This document shows, piece after piece, positions 54,033 to 62,401 of a stretch of DNA of 64,000 nucleotides. The notes under the pieces were generated by a model. That model saw nothing but the letters and a program-made list of their open reading frames with translations. It made no database searches and had not been told where the DNA came from. The translations under genes were made by a program, and so were the position numbers. Origin of the DNA: an uncultured Tenacibaculum sp. (GTDB taxonomy: Bacteria > Bacteroidota > Bacteroidia > Flavobacteriales > Flavobacteriaceae). The stretch spans positions 20,019-84,018 of the forward strand of contig CANMJA010000018.1 in NCBI GenBank assembly GCA_947498055.1, given 5' to 3'. The number at the start of each line of letters is the position of its first letter. The stretch's first letter is position 1.

Positions 54033-54968
54033 TCAATTATGGATAGAGCTGTCTACTCTATTAGGTGCAGTTTTTTTTGTTTTCATTTGAGAAACTATCA
54101 AACCTATGAAGATTAACACACCTGAGGTTATATGAAATTGAGTTAACTCCTTTCCAAGAAGAACAGTAATTATTGCCGTAGATAATGGTACAATATTCAT
54201 AAAAATACCTGCTTTACTTGCTCCAATGATACTAAGTCCTTTGTTCCACAAAAAATAAGTTATTGCTGTTCCAAAAACACCAAATAATATTGATGCTATC
54301 CAAAATTGGGGAGCATAATTTATTGAATGTGGTTCCACAAAAAAAGGTGTAATAAGTGCAAATAGTATTAGACAAATCGAATTAGTGAAAAAAGTAAAAT
54401 GTTGATTGGAAATATTTATGGAATATTTTTTAACCCAAATATGATAAAAAGAAGAGAGTATCATTGCTAATAAAACTAAGATGTCTCCTTTTGACAATTC
54501 CAATTGGTTTAAGTTCAAGAAATCTCCTTTGCATAGCAAGTATACAACTCCCAATAGGCTTATAGAAGCACCAATAATTTGTTTGTAACTTATGTTTGTC
54601 CCAAAGATATAGCAAGCTAAAAATAATGTAACAATAGGGTTAAGGCTAATAATTAAAGATGCGTTTATTGAAGATGTATATAACAACCCCCAAAATAATA
54701 ATAAGTTAAAACAGAACAACCCTAGAATACCAACAATTAAAATTCCTTTTAGGTGTTTTTTAAATGTGTTCCACTTTGGTAGCGAATTTTTTAGATATAT
54801 TGTAAGTGCTATAACACCAAATAAATAACGCCAAAAACCAGCCTCCATAAAATGAACACTTGTGAGCATAATTTTTAATAAATGAAAATTTAATCCCCAC
54901 ATAAATGCAGAGAAAATAAGGTGAAGTTTAGCTTTCATTTTTTTTAAAGGAGTAGTTCCATAATTCAA
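54033..54968 (-). CDS. EamA/DMT-superfamily transporter
   Basis: 311 residues with ten hydrophobic segments in two EamA repeats (HLIFSAFMWGLNFHLLKIML; LGLFCFNLLLFWGLLYTSSINA; second repeat ILVLLAMILSSFYHIWVKKY and AITYFLWNKGLSIIGASKAGIFMNIVPLSTAI). Exporter of metabolites or amino acids in known members. The last gene of a five-gene run (AraC, SDR, lactamase-fold, SnoaL-like, transporter), starting 19 bases below its neighbour, so probably one transcript. Confidence 0.92.
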   Translation of the reverse strand: MNYGTTPLKKMKAKLHLIFSAFMWGLNFHLLKIMLTSVHFMEAGFWRYLFGVIALTIYLKNSLPKWNTFKKHLKGILIVGILGLFCFNLLLFWGLLYTSSINASLIISLNPIVTLFLACYIFGTNISYKQIIGASISLLGVVYLLCKGDFLNLNQLELSKGDILVLLAMILSSFYHIWVKKYSINISNQHFTFFTNSICLILFALITPFFVEPHSINYAPQFWIASILFGVFGTAITYFLWNKGLSIIGASKAGIFMNIVPLSTAIITVLLGKELTQFHITSGVLIFIGLIVSQMKTKKTAPNRVDSSIHN

Positions 54969-54987
54969 TGGAACTACTCAATTTAAT

Positions 54988-55449
54988 TTAATATTCGTGA
55001 TAAATTTTTGAAACTATTTTCCATTCATTATCTGTTTTGGTCAATAATAAAAAATCGGTATAAATAATTTTATTACCTAGCATTAAGTCGAGTGTAACAC
55101 TTGCTTTGTTTTCAACAACCTCTATGTTTTTATATTTTGTTTTATAAGCAATGCTAGCGTAATCAAAGTCTTTATCATTTTTTCTTTTCTTCAAAACGTC
55201 CTCCCATAAATCTCTTGTGAATAGAAAAAACGCACCATTTTCTTGAATGTTTATGATAGAAAATTCAGGATGGAAAATAGTTTTGAAAGCATCAATATTG
55301 GTTTCGTTAAATGCTCCGTGAACATAATTTTTGTTGATAGAAGTTTTTATTTTTTCAATTTCCATTTTGTCTTTTTTTAACGTGAATGAGGATATAAGGC
55401 AAATACCAAGTGCAGTGATTAGTATGCTTACTTTTAATTTATTAGTCAT
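54988..55449 (-). CDS. Exported NTF2-fold (SnoaL/lumazine-binding-like) protein
   Basis: 153 residues with a signal-like N-terminus (KVSILITALGICLISSF). The rest is an NTF2-like cone: INKNYVHGAFNETNIDAFKTIFHPEFSII, NGAFFLFTRDLWEDVL and DFLLLTKTDNEWKIVSKIYHEY, the typical closing strand 'W-IV-K-Y'. A family of small enzymes or binders. It overlaps the upstream gene by 8 bases, so it is translationally coupled to it. Confidence 0.85.
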   Translation of the reverse strand: MTNKLKVSILITALGICLISSFTLKKDKMEIEKIKTSINKNYVHGAFNETNIDAFKTIFHPEFSIINIQENGAFFLFTRDLWEDVLKKRKNDKDFDYASIAYKTKYKNIEVVENKASVTLDLMLGNKIIYTDFLLLTKTDNEWKIVSKIYHEY

Positions 55450-56197
55450 AATAGTTTGGGCTAATTTTTAAAGTTTCAAAGTGTTTTTTATCATGTTGTA
55501 TCCAAAGTTGAGCATTTTCACTTTCAACCAATTGTTTGATTTTTCCGATAGAAATTAAACTATCTTCTTTGTTCGTGTTGAAAGTAGGAATTCCCTTTTT
55601 TAGATAGTTTTCTTCATAATAAGCAATGTCTCCTGAAATAATTATTGCTCCAGTGTTTTCTAAATTTAAAAGTAAAGATTGATGTCCTGCTGTATGACCT
55701 GGAGTAGCAATAAATTGTACTGTTCCATCTCCAAATAAATCATAATCTCCATTTAGCTTAATAACTTCTGAGTTTTCTAACTCTTTATAATCATCATAAT
55801 TAAAGGGTCTTTTATTGGGATTGAAGGCTATATCATATTCCTTTTGTTGGATAATTAGTTTAGCAGATTTAAAATAATTAGCATTTCCAGTATGGTCATT
55901 ATGAATATGAGAGAAAGCAAAATAATCTACATCACTTGGGTGAATACCTATTTCTTCAAATTGAGATAGAACCGTTTTGCTCATACTCAAATGAAATATC
56001 CAAGCATCAACACCTTCTTTTTGATGAATAAGGTTATCAGACAAACCAGCATCCCACATTACCCAACCTTTAGGATGTTTAATTAAAAAAATAGGATTAG
56101 CTAATGCTATTTCTTTTGTATTAGAAGCACCTTCGTTAAGCTGAGAGACATCTTTACAGATAATATCTCCTGCGTATAAAACATATAATTTTATCAT
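55442..56197 (-). CDS. Metallo-beta-lactamase-fold hydrolase (lactonase-like)
   Basis: 251 residues. Zinc motif FSHIHNDHTGNANYF (HxHxDH), then GHTAGHQSLLLNLE with the third His, GAIIISGDIAYYEE with the bridging Asp, and a late IQHDKKHFETL. This order and the insertion pattern match the N-acyl-homoserine lactonase/AttM branch. It may hydrolyse a lactone or similar ester. Coupled with the SDR upstream (10-base gap) and the NTF2-like gene downstream (8-base overlap). Confidence 0.88.
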   Translation of the reverse strand: MIKLYVLYAGDIICKDVSQLNEGASNTKEIALANPIFLIKHPKGWVMWDAGLSDNLIHQKEGVDAWIFHLSMSKTVLSQFEEIGIHPSDVDYFAFSHIHNDHTGNANYFKSAKLIIQQKEYDIAFNPNKRPFNYDDYKELENSEVIKLNGDYDLFGDGTVQFIATPGHTAGHQSLLLNLENTGAIIISGDIAYYEENYLKKGIPTFNTNKEDSLISIGKIKQLVESENAQLWIQHDKKHFETLKISPNYYD

Positions 56198-56206
56198 ATT
56201 TTTTGA

Positions 56207-57061
56207 TTAAAACCCGTAGGCTTTCATTTGAGTTTGTGCAAGTGCTGAAATATCACCTGCTACTTTTTGAGCAAAAGTTTCTCCTGAAATTTGGTCAATA
56301 GGATTTCTCATAGGTCGTGTGCCTTTCTCCATTTCAATTAAGTCAATAATCTTATCTACAACAGTCTTAGGGTTAGGATTGTGTTTTTGAATGGCTCCAT
56401 AAACCGCATTATTTGCATATTCTGTCATTTGCTCAGCCATTCCATCATATGAATTAGTAACTTTAGGTAAGTCTGCTTTTATTCCTGACTTTTGATATAA
56501 TTCCGTAGGAAAAGTACCTGGTTCAATTAAAATATTTTCAACTCCTTTTTGGATGAGTTCTCCATAAGAGCCAGTAACTAAAGCTTCAAGAGCAAATTTT
56601 GTAGCACAATAAACAGCGTTCAATGGAATAGAGAAAAAACCTAACATACTAGATAGGTTAATAATTAATCCATCCTGTTGATTTCTCATTGAAGGTAAAA
56701 TGGCTTTCATTAACCTAAGAGGAGCATAGACATTAATATCAAATAGTTTTTGAACTTGTTCTATGCTATGTGCTTCCAATAAGCCACCGCCAAATACTCC
56801 AGCATTGTTAATTAAAATATCAATTGACTGATGTTTTTGTAGTACTAATTCTGTTACCATGTTTACTTCTTTTTCTGAAGTAACATCCAATTCTAAAACC
56901 TCTACATTTTGAAGCTTTTCTAATTCTTGTTTAACTTTATTATTAGTTGAATTAGTATTTCGCATAGTCGCAATAATATTGTATTGTGATTTTGCAGATA
57001 GTTGTTCTGTTAGCATTTTTCCAAAGCCAGAACTTGCCCCTGTTATTAAAACTGTTTTCAT
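56207..57061 (-). CDS. Short-chain dehydrogenase/reductase
   Basis: 284 residues, a classical SDR: cofactor loop VLITGASSGFGKML, NNAGVFGGGLLEA, catalytic Ser in INLSSMLGFF and Tyr-Lys in YCATKFALEALV. The Arg after the second strand (TMRNT) suggests NADP preference. It works as an oxidoreductase in the same operon as a lactonase-like hydrolase and a transporter. The AraC gene lies 66 bases upstream on the same strand. Confidence 0.92.
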   Translation of the reverse strand: MKTVLITGASSGFGKMLTEQLSAKSQYNIIATMRNTNSTNNKVKQELEKLQNVEVLELDVTSEKEVNMVTELVLQKHQSIDILINNAGVFGGGLLEAHSIEQVQKLFDINVYAPLRLMKAILPSMRNQQDGLIINLSSMLGFFSIPLNAVYCATKFALEALVTGSYGELIQKGVENILIEPGTFPTELYQKSGIKADLPKVTNSYDGMAEQMTEYANNAVYGAIQKHNPNPKTVVDKIIDLIEMEKGTRPMRNPIDQISGETFAQKVAGDISALAQTQMKAYGF

Positions 57062-57126
57062 ATTTAAATTATTTATTTAAACACAAAATTAGTTGCTATG
57101 CTAGGCTGTGGTTTGTCTTAAAAGAC

Positions 57127-57963
57127 TTAATTAGTTGTCTGTAACGTTTTTGTTTGAGAAGGGTTTATCTGAAATTGATTTTTAAAAGATTTGCTAAAAT
57201 GGGCTAAATCTTCAAACCCACACTCAAGATAGATTTCAGATGCTTTTCTATTAGTTGTAGTTAATAATTTATATGCGTAATCTAGTCGTTTATTTTTTAA
57301 CCATTTGGCAGGTGTAGTGTTGTAGATTGCTTGAAAATCTTTTTTGAAAACAGAAAGACTTCTTCCAGATTCTTTTGCAAAATCAACAAGTTTTTTATTT
57401 TTCAAAAAATGAAAGTTCATATATTGATGTAAATCTGCTTTACTTTTTTTAGAGAAATTTTGCAATTGATAAGAAAGTTCATTGTTGGTTTTAATAAGTC
57501 CAATAATGGCTTCTGTTGTTTTCAATTTTGCTAATTGATTATCCATTTCTACACCTTCTTCAAAAAATAAGTCTAAGGATTGTATAAATTGATTTAATAT
57601 AGGGTTAGATATAATGCCTAAGATATTCTCAAAAGATTCTTTGTTTTTTCTTGTTGATTGAATATTTAGTTGAGTGAAGATTTCTTGAACCAAATCTTCT
57701 TGAAATGCAAAAACAATACTTGAAAATTTAATATCACTTCCAGTCCACGTTTTAGTTATTGTTGCCTGAGTATATTTTTTTAATAATACGAATTCTCCTT
57801 TAGAAAAGCACTGAACTTCTTTTCCTTGTTTCACCTTTAATATTCCCTCTCTAATATATGTTAAAAGGTGTTGCGATGGGTAGATGTCTATCACCGCTTT
57901 ATTTCTACGCTCGTGTGAGAGAATGATTCTGTGATTATTATATGTAATTAGTTTGTTTGTCAC
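57127..57963 (-). CDS. AraC-family transcriptional regulator
   Basis: 278 residues. The N-terminal half is a ligand domain of the kind in small-molecule sensors (IDIYPSQHLLTYIREGILKV, CFSKGEFVLLKKYTQATI). The HTH pair starts KLVDFAKESGRSLSVFKKDFQAIYN and ends KASEIYLECGFEDLAHFSKSFKNQF. First gene of a five-gene run, so it is the likely regulator of the SDR-lactonase-transporter set. A left half-site of a cassette repeat begins 16 bases above its start. Confidence 0.9.
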   Translation of the reverse strand: MTNKLITYNNHRIILSHERRNKAVIDIYPSQHLLTYIREGILKVKQGKEVQCFSKGEFVLLKKYTQATITKTWTGSDIKFSSIVFAFQEDLVQEIFTQLNIQSTRKNKESFENILGIISNPILNQFIQSLDLFFEEGVEMDNQLAKLKTTEAIIGLIKTNNELSYQLQNFSKKSKADLHQYMNFHFLKNKKLVDFAKESGRSLSVFKKDFQAIYNTTPAKWLKNKRLDYAYKLLTTTNRKASEIYLECGFEDLAHFSKSFKNQFQINPSQTKTLQTTN

Positions 57964-57978
57964 TTTTTGGAATTCTGT

Positions 57979-58000
57979 CTAACGTCAATTTTATTTATTG
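57979..58000 (+). repeat. Orphan left arm of a cassette site
   Basis: CTAACGTCAATTTTATTTATT at 57979 begins as other sites do, but IS110-type sequence follows at once and no right arm is present. The site was probably cut by the insertion remnants. Confidence 0.45.
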
Positions 58001-58004
58001 AAAA

Positions 58005-58226
58005 TCAAGAAGTTTTAAGATCAATATCTTCAGGTTTAATATCAAATTTATGGATTTGTTTTTGAATACGTTTTACTAAACCAAGTTTTCTTTTCTGGTC
58101 TAGGTATAGATATCTGGATTTTGGTACTGTTTAGCCTTCACAATCATATTCCAAATGATTATAGCTAGTTTTCTAGGAGTTACTGTAATAGCCGATACTC
58201 TTCCTTTTCTAAAATTTATCCTATGA
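58005..58226 (-). pseudogene. IS110-family transposase C-terminal remnant
   Basis: The minus strand reads RINFRKGRVSAITVTPRKLA, IIIWNMIVKAKQYQNPDIY and, after a one-step frame change, YLDQKRKLGLVKRIQKQIH and KFDIKPEDIDLKTS, then stop. 'G...A..VARKLL.IIW.ML.....Y' is the end of IS110/IS116 transposases. Truncated and frameshifted, so dead. Confidence 0.65.
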
Positions 58227-58274
58227 AAAAAATCTCTCTGGAGTAACTACTTTTGTTGGTACAATACACTTCTA

Positions 58275-58556
58275 AAAAAAATAGTAACCTTATTAAACAA
58301 CAATGTTAAGGTCATACAAAGTATGAGTAGAAAAGGGAATTGTTGGGATAATGCAGTTGCTGAATCTTTCTTTAAAACAATTAAATATGAATGTTTAAAT
58401 AGATATTCATTTGAAAGTTATAATAAACTATATAAAAGTATAGAAGAATATATAAAATGGTATAATACTGAAAGATTACATTCTTTTTTGGACTATAGAA
58501 CTCCTTTAGAGATGGAAAAAATATTAACTAAAAATAAATATAAAATGGTGGCTTAG
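58275..58556 (+). pseudogene. IS3-family transposase (OrfB) C-terminal remnant
   Basis: Contains SMSRKGNCWDNAVAESFFKT with the DDE-family Glu, then TIKYECLNRYSFESYNKLYK, YIKWYNTERLHSFLDYRTPL and the end KNKYKMVA. Only the last 90 or so residues of OrfB are intact; upstream bases resemble the preceding part but are degraded. Plus strand, opposite to the N-terminal remnant at 53632-54020. A region 58557-58699 to the right has no gene. Confidence 0.78.
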
Positions 58557-58699
58557 ATTAATTGTATCAAATTTATTAGGTAGTCCAATACCCTCAAAAT
58601 CCTCCTGCGTTATATTTATTTCGGCAGTTCCGTAATCTTGATTCTTAATTGTCTTGTATGGTTCTAATTGTATTTCCAATGTTTTTTTTCAGCTTGCGG

Positions 58700-58830
58700 G
58701 TAACGGTTTTGGCTATGGTTTCGTTACGGAATGGTACGCGAGTATCATTCCGACGTAACCATAAATTTAGCGAAAAGGCTTGAAATTCCGATTAGGAATT
58801 TCAGCCATAATGAACTATGGCCGTTGTTGG
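58700..58830 (+). repeat. attC-like cassette site 6
   Basis: Left GTAACGGTTTTGGCTATGG at 58700, right TATGGCCGTTGTTGG ending at 58830. The inner boxes pair as GGCTATGGTTTCG with the right arm CATAATGAACTATGGCC. The loop is different from the others (ACGGAATGGTACG ... CATTCCG, and GAAATTCCGATTAGGAATTTC), showing that the variable part varies while the boxes stay. Confidence 0.68.
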
Positions 58831-58836
58831 CAATAG

Positions 58837-59404
58837 TTATTTTTCCACGATATTTTTCAGTTTTAGGAATTCTGTCCAATTTGATACGTTGTCGTAATAA
58901 ATCAAATTGATTCTTTGAAAACTGTAATCTTCATCATTTTCCTCGTTATTCTCTTCGTTATTCTCTTCGTGAGATTTCCTAAAATCCAATTTAGCTAAAT
59001 ATGTTCGGCCAGCGTGAAATGGAACATAATGCTCTAAACTTTTAGTCAACAGTTTAGTCAGATATTCTTGAAAAAAAGGAACTTTATTTTCTTCAACAAA
59101 ATATGTTTTGGATTCAATTATTTTGGGTTCAGCGTAATTAGTGTCTTGACAACTTTTGTCATAAATAGTAACGATTGCACTCAATTTTTTGTCAATTCTT
59201 ATCAGTTCAATTGTTTCTTCGTGTCCGCCAAATTCACCACAATCGTCAAAATATCCGGTCAATAATAGAGTGTAGTTTTCCGAAATTGAGCCGAAAGGAT
59301 GATTCTGAAGATCTTTAGAATATTCACTTCTTTGGAATTTTTTTTTGAGAAAATCCTTGAATGCTTGTCAGCAGTATTATTATCAGACAAATGTTTTTTT
59401 TCAT
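58837..59404 (-). pseudogene. Exported hypothetical protein with frameshift in a 9-base A run
   Basis: An ATG at 59404 starts MKKNICLIIILLTSIQGFSQ, a good signal peptide, but the frame then ends after about 50 codons. The second frame, from KFQRSEYSKDLQNHPFGS through LLLTGYFDDCGEFGG to the stop at 58837, is continuous and acidic (SHEENNEENNEENDED). The two frames join exactly at a run of nine A on the minus strand (59338-59346). Eight A would restore one protein of about 188 residues. Either slipped-strand variation, recent decay or a sequencing indel. Family unknown. Confidence 0.6.
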
Positions 59405-59412
59405 AATTATTG

Positions 59413-59601
59413 CCAACGGCTCAATGTATGAAACGTAGCGTGTGAAAAGATACTACATTTTGGATTTAGCACAGAGCCAATTTTTTATATTTTGTTTTAA
59501 GTTATCATTTTTAAAAAGCCAAATTAAAAATTTGGCGGACTTTCTAAATATACACAAACCTTTCGGTTTAGCACTTATTAGCTATGTTTTATACACCTTG
59601 T
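59413..59601 (+). repeat. attC-like cassette site 7, interrupted by an intron fragment
   Basis: Left CCAACGGCTCAATGTATGAAACGTAGCG in outline; inner box TGTATGAAACGTAGC pairs with GCTATGTTTTATACA on the right (two G.T wobbles on plus). The loop holds GCCAAATTAAAAATTTGGC. The right end runs ACACCTTGT into the intron fragment. Confidence 0.75.
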
Positions 59602-59798
59602 GTGTGCCTTGAATGGTAAATATAATTCAAAATAACGAATGTCCCACAGGGTGTAAGTCCCGATTACGAGGAAGTAACGCTCCTAAGTAAAGCAAGTGGC
59701 AAGGTTGTTTGGAGCGATCCATAAACTGAAGTAAGCCAGACTGCGTAAGCTGTACTGACGAACAGAAACTGGATAAGAGGCTATAAGATTGGATGAGT
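59602..59798 (+). mobile_element. Group IIC intron 5' fragment, copy 2
   Basis: GTGTGCCTTGAATGG start; CACAGGGTGTAAGTCCCG; GAAGTAACGCTCC; CTGAAGTAAGCC; ACAGAAACTGGATAAGAGGC and ends GGATGAGT, the order of domain I landmarks in group IIC introns (Oceanobacillus iheyensis type). Catalytic domains II-VI are missing. The remainder of gap 59799-59873 shows nothing. Confidence 0.8.
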
Positions 59799-59873
59799 AA
59801 GCACATGATTGCGAAGCCCTAAACCTTTCTTTTTTTTAGAGAGGATTGGTAGTCTTTCTTTAATGTATTACAT

Positions 59874-60419
59874 TTATTGTGTGTATAATATTAAGAAATA
59901 TGCCAATAAAGGAATGAAAAACAGAAGAGTTTTCCATTCCTTTTTTCTATCTAATTCTTTATTTATTTTCGATATAAATCTACACGAGAAATAAGAAACA
60001 TATGATATATAAATTCCTATTATACCAATATGAGGATGAAAACATTTATTTGTAATTCTAGCATTACTAAAGTGATTATCATAAAATGAATATGCGGAGT
60101 ACAGCCCTTCTATATTAGTAAAAGATATAATCACTAGATAACAAATAAAAATAACAGAAAGAACATTTATAAATACCAAAACTCTAAAACTATGTTTAAT
60201 CGCTTTTAGTTGTCTTATGAGTACTCGGGTTAATAATAAAAGTATTAGAAATATAAAAGGACTTACAAAAATATCAATATAAATTCTAGCAAAATTCCAT
60301 CCTAATGTGTTTACTCGATCCGTAATTATTATATTAAAAATCAGGCTTACAAATAAGAAAATATTTGATATGACATATATGATCTTTACCTCTATCATTT
60401 GATTTTTATACTTTTTCAT
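59874..60419 (-). CDS. Four-helix membrane protein coupled to SH3-like gene
   Basis: 181 residues with four hydrophobic segments (IIYVISNIFLFVSLIFNIII, IFVSPFIFLILLLLTRVLI, VLVFINVLSVIFICYLVI and GIIGIYISYVSYFS), plus a last helix at the C-terminus (TLLFFIPLLAYFLIL). Family unknown. Its start codon overlaps the stop of the SH3-like gene upstream (ATGA type), so the two proteins are made together and may interact at the membrane. Confidence 0.65.
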   Translation of the reverse strand: MKKYKNQMIEVKIIYVISNIFLFVSLIFNIIITDRVNTLGWNFARIYIDIFVSPFIFLILLLLTRVLIRQLKAIKHSFRVLVFINVLSVIFICYLVIISFTNIEGLYSAYSFYDNHFSNARITNKCFHPHIGIIGIYISYVSYFSCRFISKINKELDRKKEWKTLLFFIPLLAYFLILYTQ

Positions 60420-61225
60420 AACCCATTTACAGAATCAATTACAGCGACATACCATTTAGAATTCTTTAAAATGAAGTAAAAACGGAAACTATTAATCCGG
60501 ACTTCTTTTTTTATTTGGTTTTCTAAATTTATAGTTTCTCTAAGTTCTTTGTATTCACTTGTGTTTTTGAATTCTTCCGAATCAATGTCAATTTCATGAA
60601 TGTATCTTAATTCTATTTCAGTTGCATCAGAACATCTGGAAAACTTAATTTCCCTAGTATCAACATAAGCTGTCATTGGCTTAAAAGTTTTTATTTCTCC
60701 GTTATAATATTTGATTGGTACTTCCTGCTTTTTTGAGAAATCATCTATATACGTGTTAAGCTTTTGTACTTGCTGAGTTAACGAATCAAAGGAATGAATT
60801 AATAGGATGTTAGGATATATTCCAGGACCTTCTTCAATATATCTTAATTTGTATTTTGAGTGAATATATTTTTGAATTTGTTTATTATCAGTTTTCAGTA
60901 CCTTAATAAACTTTTTCAATTGTGTTGTGAAATTAAGGTTATACTTGGATTCTTCCGTTTTTACTGAAGTTTGCGAGCCAAAAACCCATCCTATCTTATC
61001 GTTATGATTAATCTTATACCAATAATCATAACACCCTTTAATAGTTTGAGGAGATCTTTTTTTTAAAATAAGACATTTATCTCCAGTATTCAGTTTCATA
61101 ATTACCTTCCCATTTATGGGGGTTTCTCGAATCCAAATGTCTTTACCTTCAATAAATAAATGGTCTTCTTGACCATATAGTTTACTAAAACAAATTACAA
61201 TAAGAAATAGAATACTTCTTTTCAT
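60416..61225 (-). CDS. Exported SH3-like domain protein, paralogue of the lipoprotein at 4524
   Basis: 269 residues. Signal peptide MKRSILFLIVICFSKLYGQ, without a lipobox, so soluble or periplasmic. SH3-like domain, residues 25-95: FIEGKDIWIRETPINGKVIM, then YWYKINHNDKIGWVFGSQTS, very close to the 4524 protein. The rest has no known domain (ends FYFILKNSKWYVAVIDSVNGL, compared with LEKQWYLFGF in the paralogue). Overlaps the four-helix membrane gene. Cassette-like setting: a site lies above its start (61341-61528). Confidence 0.78.
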   Translation of the reverse strand: MKRSILFLIVICFSKLYGQEDHLFIEGKDIWIRETPINGKVIMKLNTGDKCLILKKRSPQTIKGCYDYWYKINHNDKIGWVFGSQTSVKTEESKYNLNFTTQLKKFIKVLKTDNKQIQKYIHSKYKLRYIEEGPGIYPNILLIHSFDSLTQQVQKLNTYIDDFSKKQEVPIKYYNGEIKTFKPMTAYVDTREIKFSRCSDATEIELRYIHEIDIDSEEFKNTSEYKELRETINLENQIKKEVRINSFRFYFILKNSKWYVAVIDSVNGL

Positions 61226-61340
61226 TTTTAGTATGTTAATTCAGTTAAAAAAGGCCAAAAGCATATACGGTATAAAATTAAATATCATAGATTATTTTCT
61301 ATACCCTATTTTCAGTGAAAAGCAAGCTAGGTAATTCCTC

Positions 61341-61528
61341 ATAACGATTAGTATAAGAAACGTAGGGCAGTTGATAAGCACTTTCGTTTCGGTTTATTAC
61401 TTAGCTAAGTATAAATATTTTGCTTTTATCTTTTAGTTCTAAATGCCAAATTTTATATTTAGCGGACTTTGTTAATATTAACAGACCTTTTGAGTTAGCA
61501 CAAACGCGCTATGTTTTATACACCGTGT
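61341..61528 (+). repeat. attC-like cassette site 8, interrupted by an intron fragment
   Basis: Left ATAACGATTAGTATAAGAAACGTAGG in outline; right CGCTATGTTTTATACACCGTGT. Inner boxes GTATAAGAAACGTAG with CTATGTTTTATAC (bulged A and G on the left arm). The loop contains AAATGCCAAATTTTATATTTAGCGG. The right end is joined to intron copy 3. Confidence 0.72.
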
Positions 61529-61725
61529 GTGTGTCTTGAATGGTAAATATAATTCAAAATAACGAATGTCCTACAGGGTGTAAGTCCCGATTACGAGGAA
61601 GTAACGCTCCTAAGTAAAGCAAGTGGCAAGGTTGTTTGGAGCGATCCATAAACTGAAGTAAGCCAGACTGCGTAAGCTGTACTGACGAATAGAAACTGGA
61701 TAAGAGGCTATAAGATTGGATGAGT
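61529..61725 (+). mobile_element. Group IIC intron 5' fragment, copy 3
   Basis: Nearly identical to copy 2 over its length (GTGTGTCTTGAATGG start; one T for C), ending at the same GGATGAGT, directly followed by the reverse-complemented stop codon of the OMP gene (61726). The shared 3' end shows one truncated form, not independent breaks. Confidence 0.8.
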
Positions 61726-62376
61726 TTATATTTTATATTCAATTCCTAAACTAAAAACTGAAGGCTTTATTGAATTATCTCTTTCAATAAGTCCAAGAAA
61801 GTATCTTGTATTTATTCTCAATTTTTCAGATATTTTATACCCCAAACCTAAATTAATACCTAAATCAAATTTGTCATAATTCGTGTTATTATTTTGGGAA
61901 TTATTTCCTTGATTTAATTCAAAAGGATCTTTGGTAGTTTCTTGTTTTCGATTTATAACATAACCTAATTGAATTCCACTTTCTAAATTGAATTTTTCAT
62001 TAGTAAAATATTGCAAAATAATTGGTAGAGAAATTACAGATTCATTTATTGTTTCTTCAATATCACTAGTTCCTATAAGAGTTCCATTTGAGTCAAATAC
62101 TGAAATATCTTCAAACACTCTTTTTGTTCCTTGGTTAGAAAAAAGTAATTCAGGTTGTATTCTAAACTTTTCAGAAATTTTTATATTTGAATAACCTCCG
62201 ATATAAAATCCGATTTTTCCTTGGTATTCTACAATTCTGGAATTCCCAGCATAAGCATCTGGTGTATATTTTGACATATTAATTCCTGATTTAAGACCAA
62301 AATTCATTTTATTCGTTTGAGCATTCATTGAAATATTAGCTAATAATATTAAAATAATCAAAAAGTTTTTTTTCAT
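61726..62376 (-). CDS. Outer-membrane beta-barrel protein (OMP_b-brl_2, PorT-like)
   Basis: 216 residues. Signal MKKNFLIILILLANISMNAQ. Beta-barrel strands with Gly-x-x-x-G starts and aromatic ends: NFGLKSGINMSKYT, YQGKIGFYIGGYSNIKISEKFRIQPELLFS, LPIILQYFTNEKFNLESGIQLGYVI, LGINLGLGYKISEKLRINTRYFLGL and FSLGIEYKI (terminal strand, ends with an aromatic-x-x pattern). Typical length. Role in the outer membrane unknown. Its stop abuts the intron fragment at 61725. Confidence 0.88.
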   Translation of the reverse strand: MKKNFLIILILLANISMNAQTNKMNFGLKSGINMSKYTPDAYAGNSRIVEYQGKIGFYIGGYSNIKISEKFRIQPELLFSNQGTKRVFEDISVFDSNGTLIGTSDIEETINESVISLPIILQYFTNEKFNLESGIQLGYVINRKQETTKDPFELNQGNNSQNNNTNYDKFDLGINLGLGYKISEKLRINTRYFLGLIERDNSIKPSVFSLGIEYKI

Positions 62377-62401
62377 CTATGATTTTCGTTTTTAATTGTT
62401 T

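Noticed and set aside
59809..59994. Open frame on plus strand beginning MRSPKPFF
   Set aside because: It starts in the intron-fragment flank and runs antisense to the membrane protein gene; no coding pattern.
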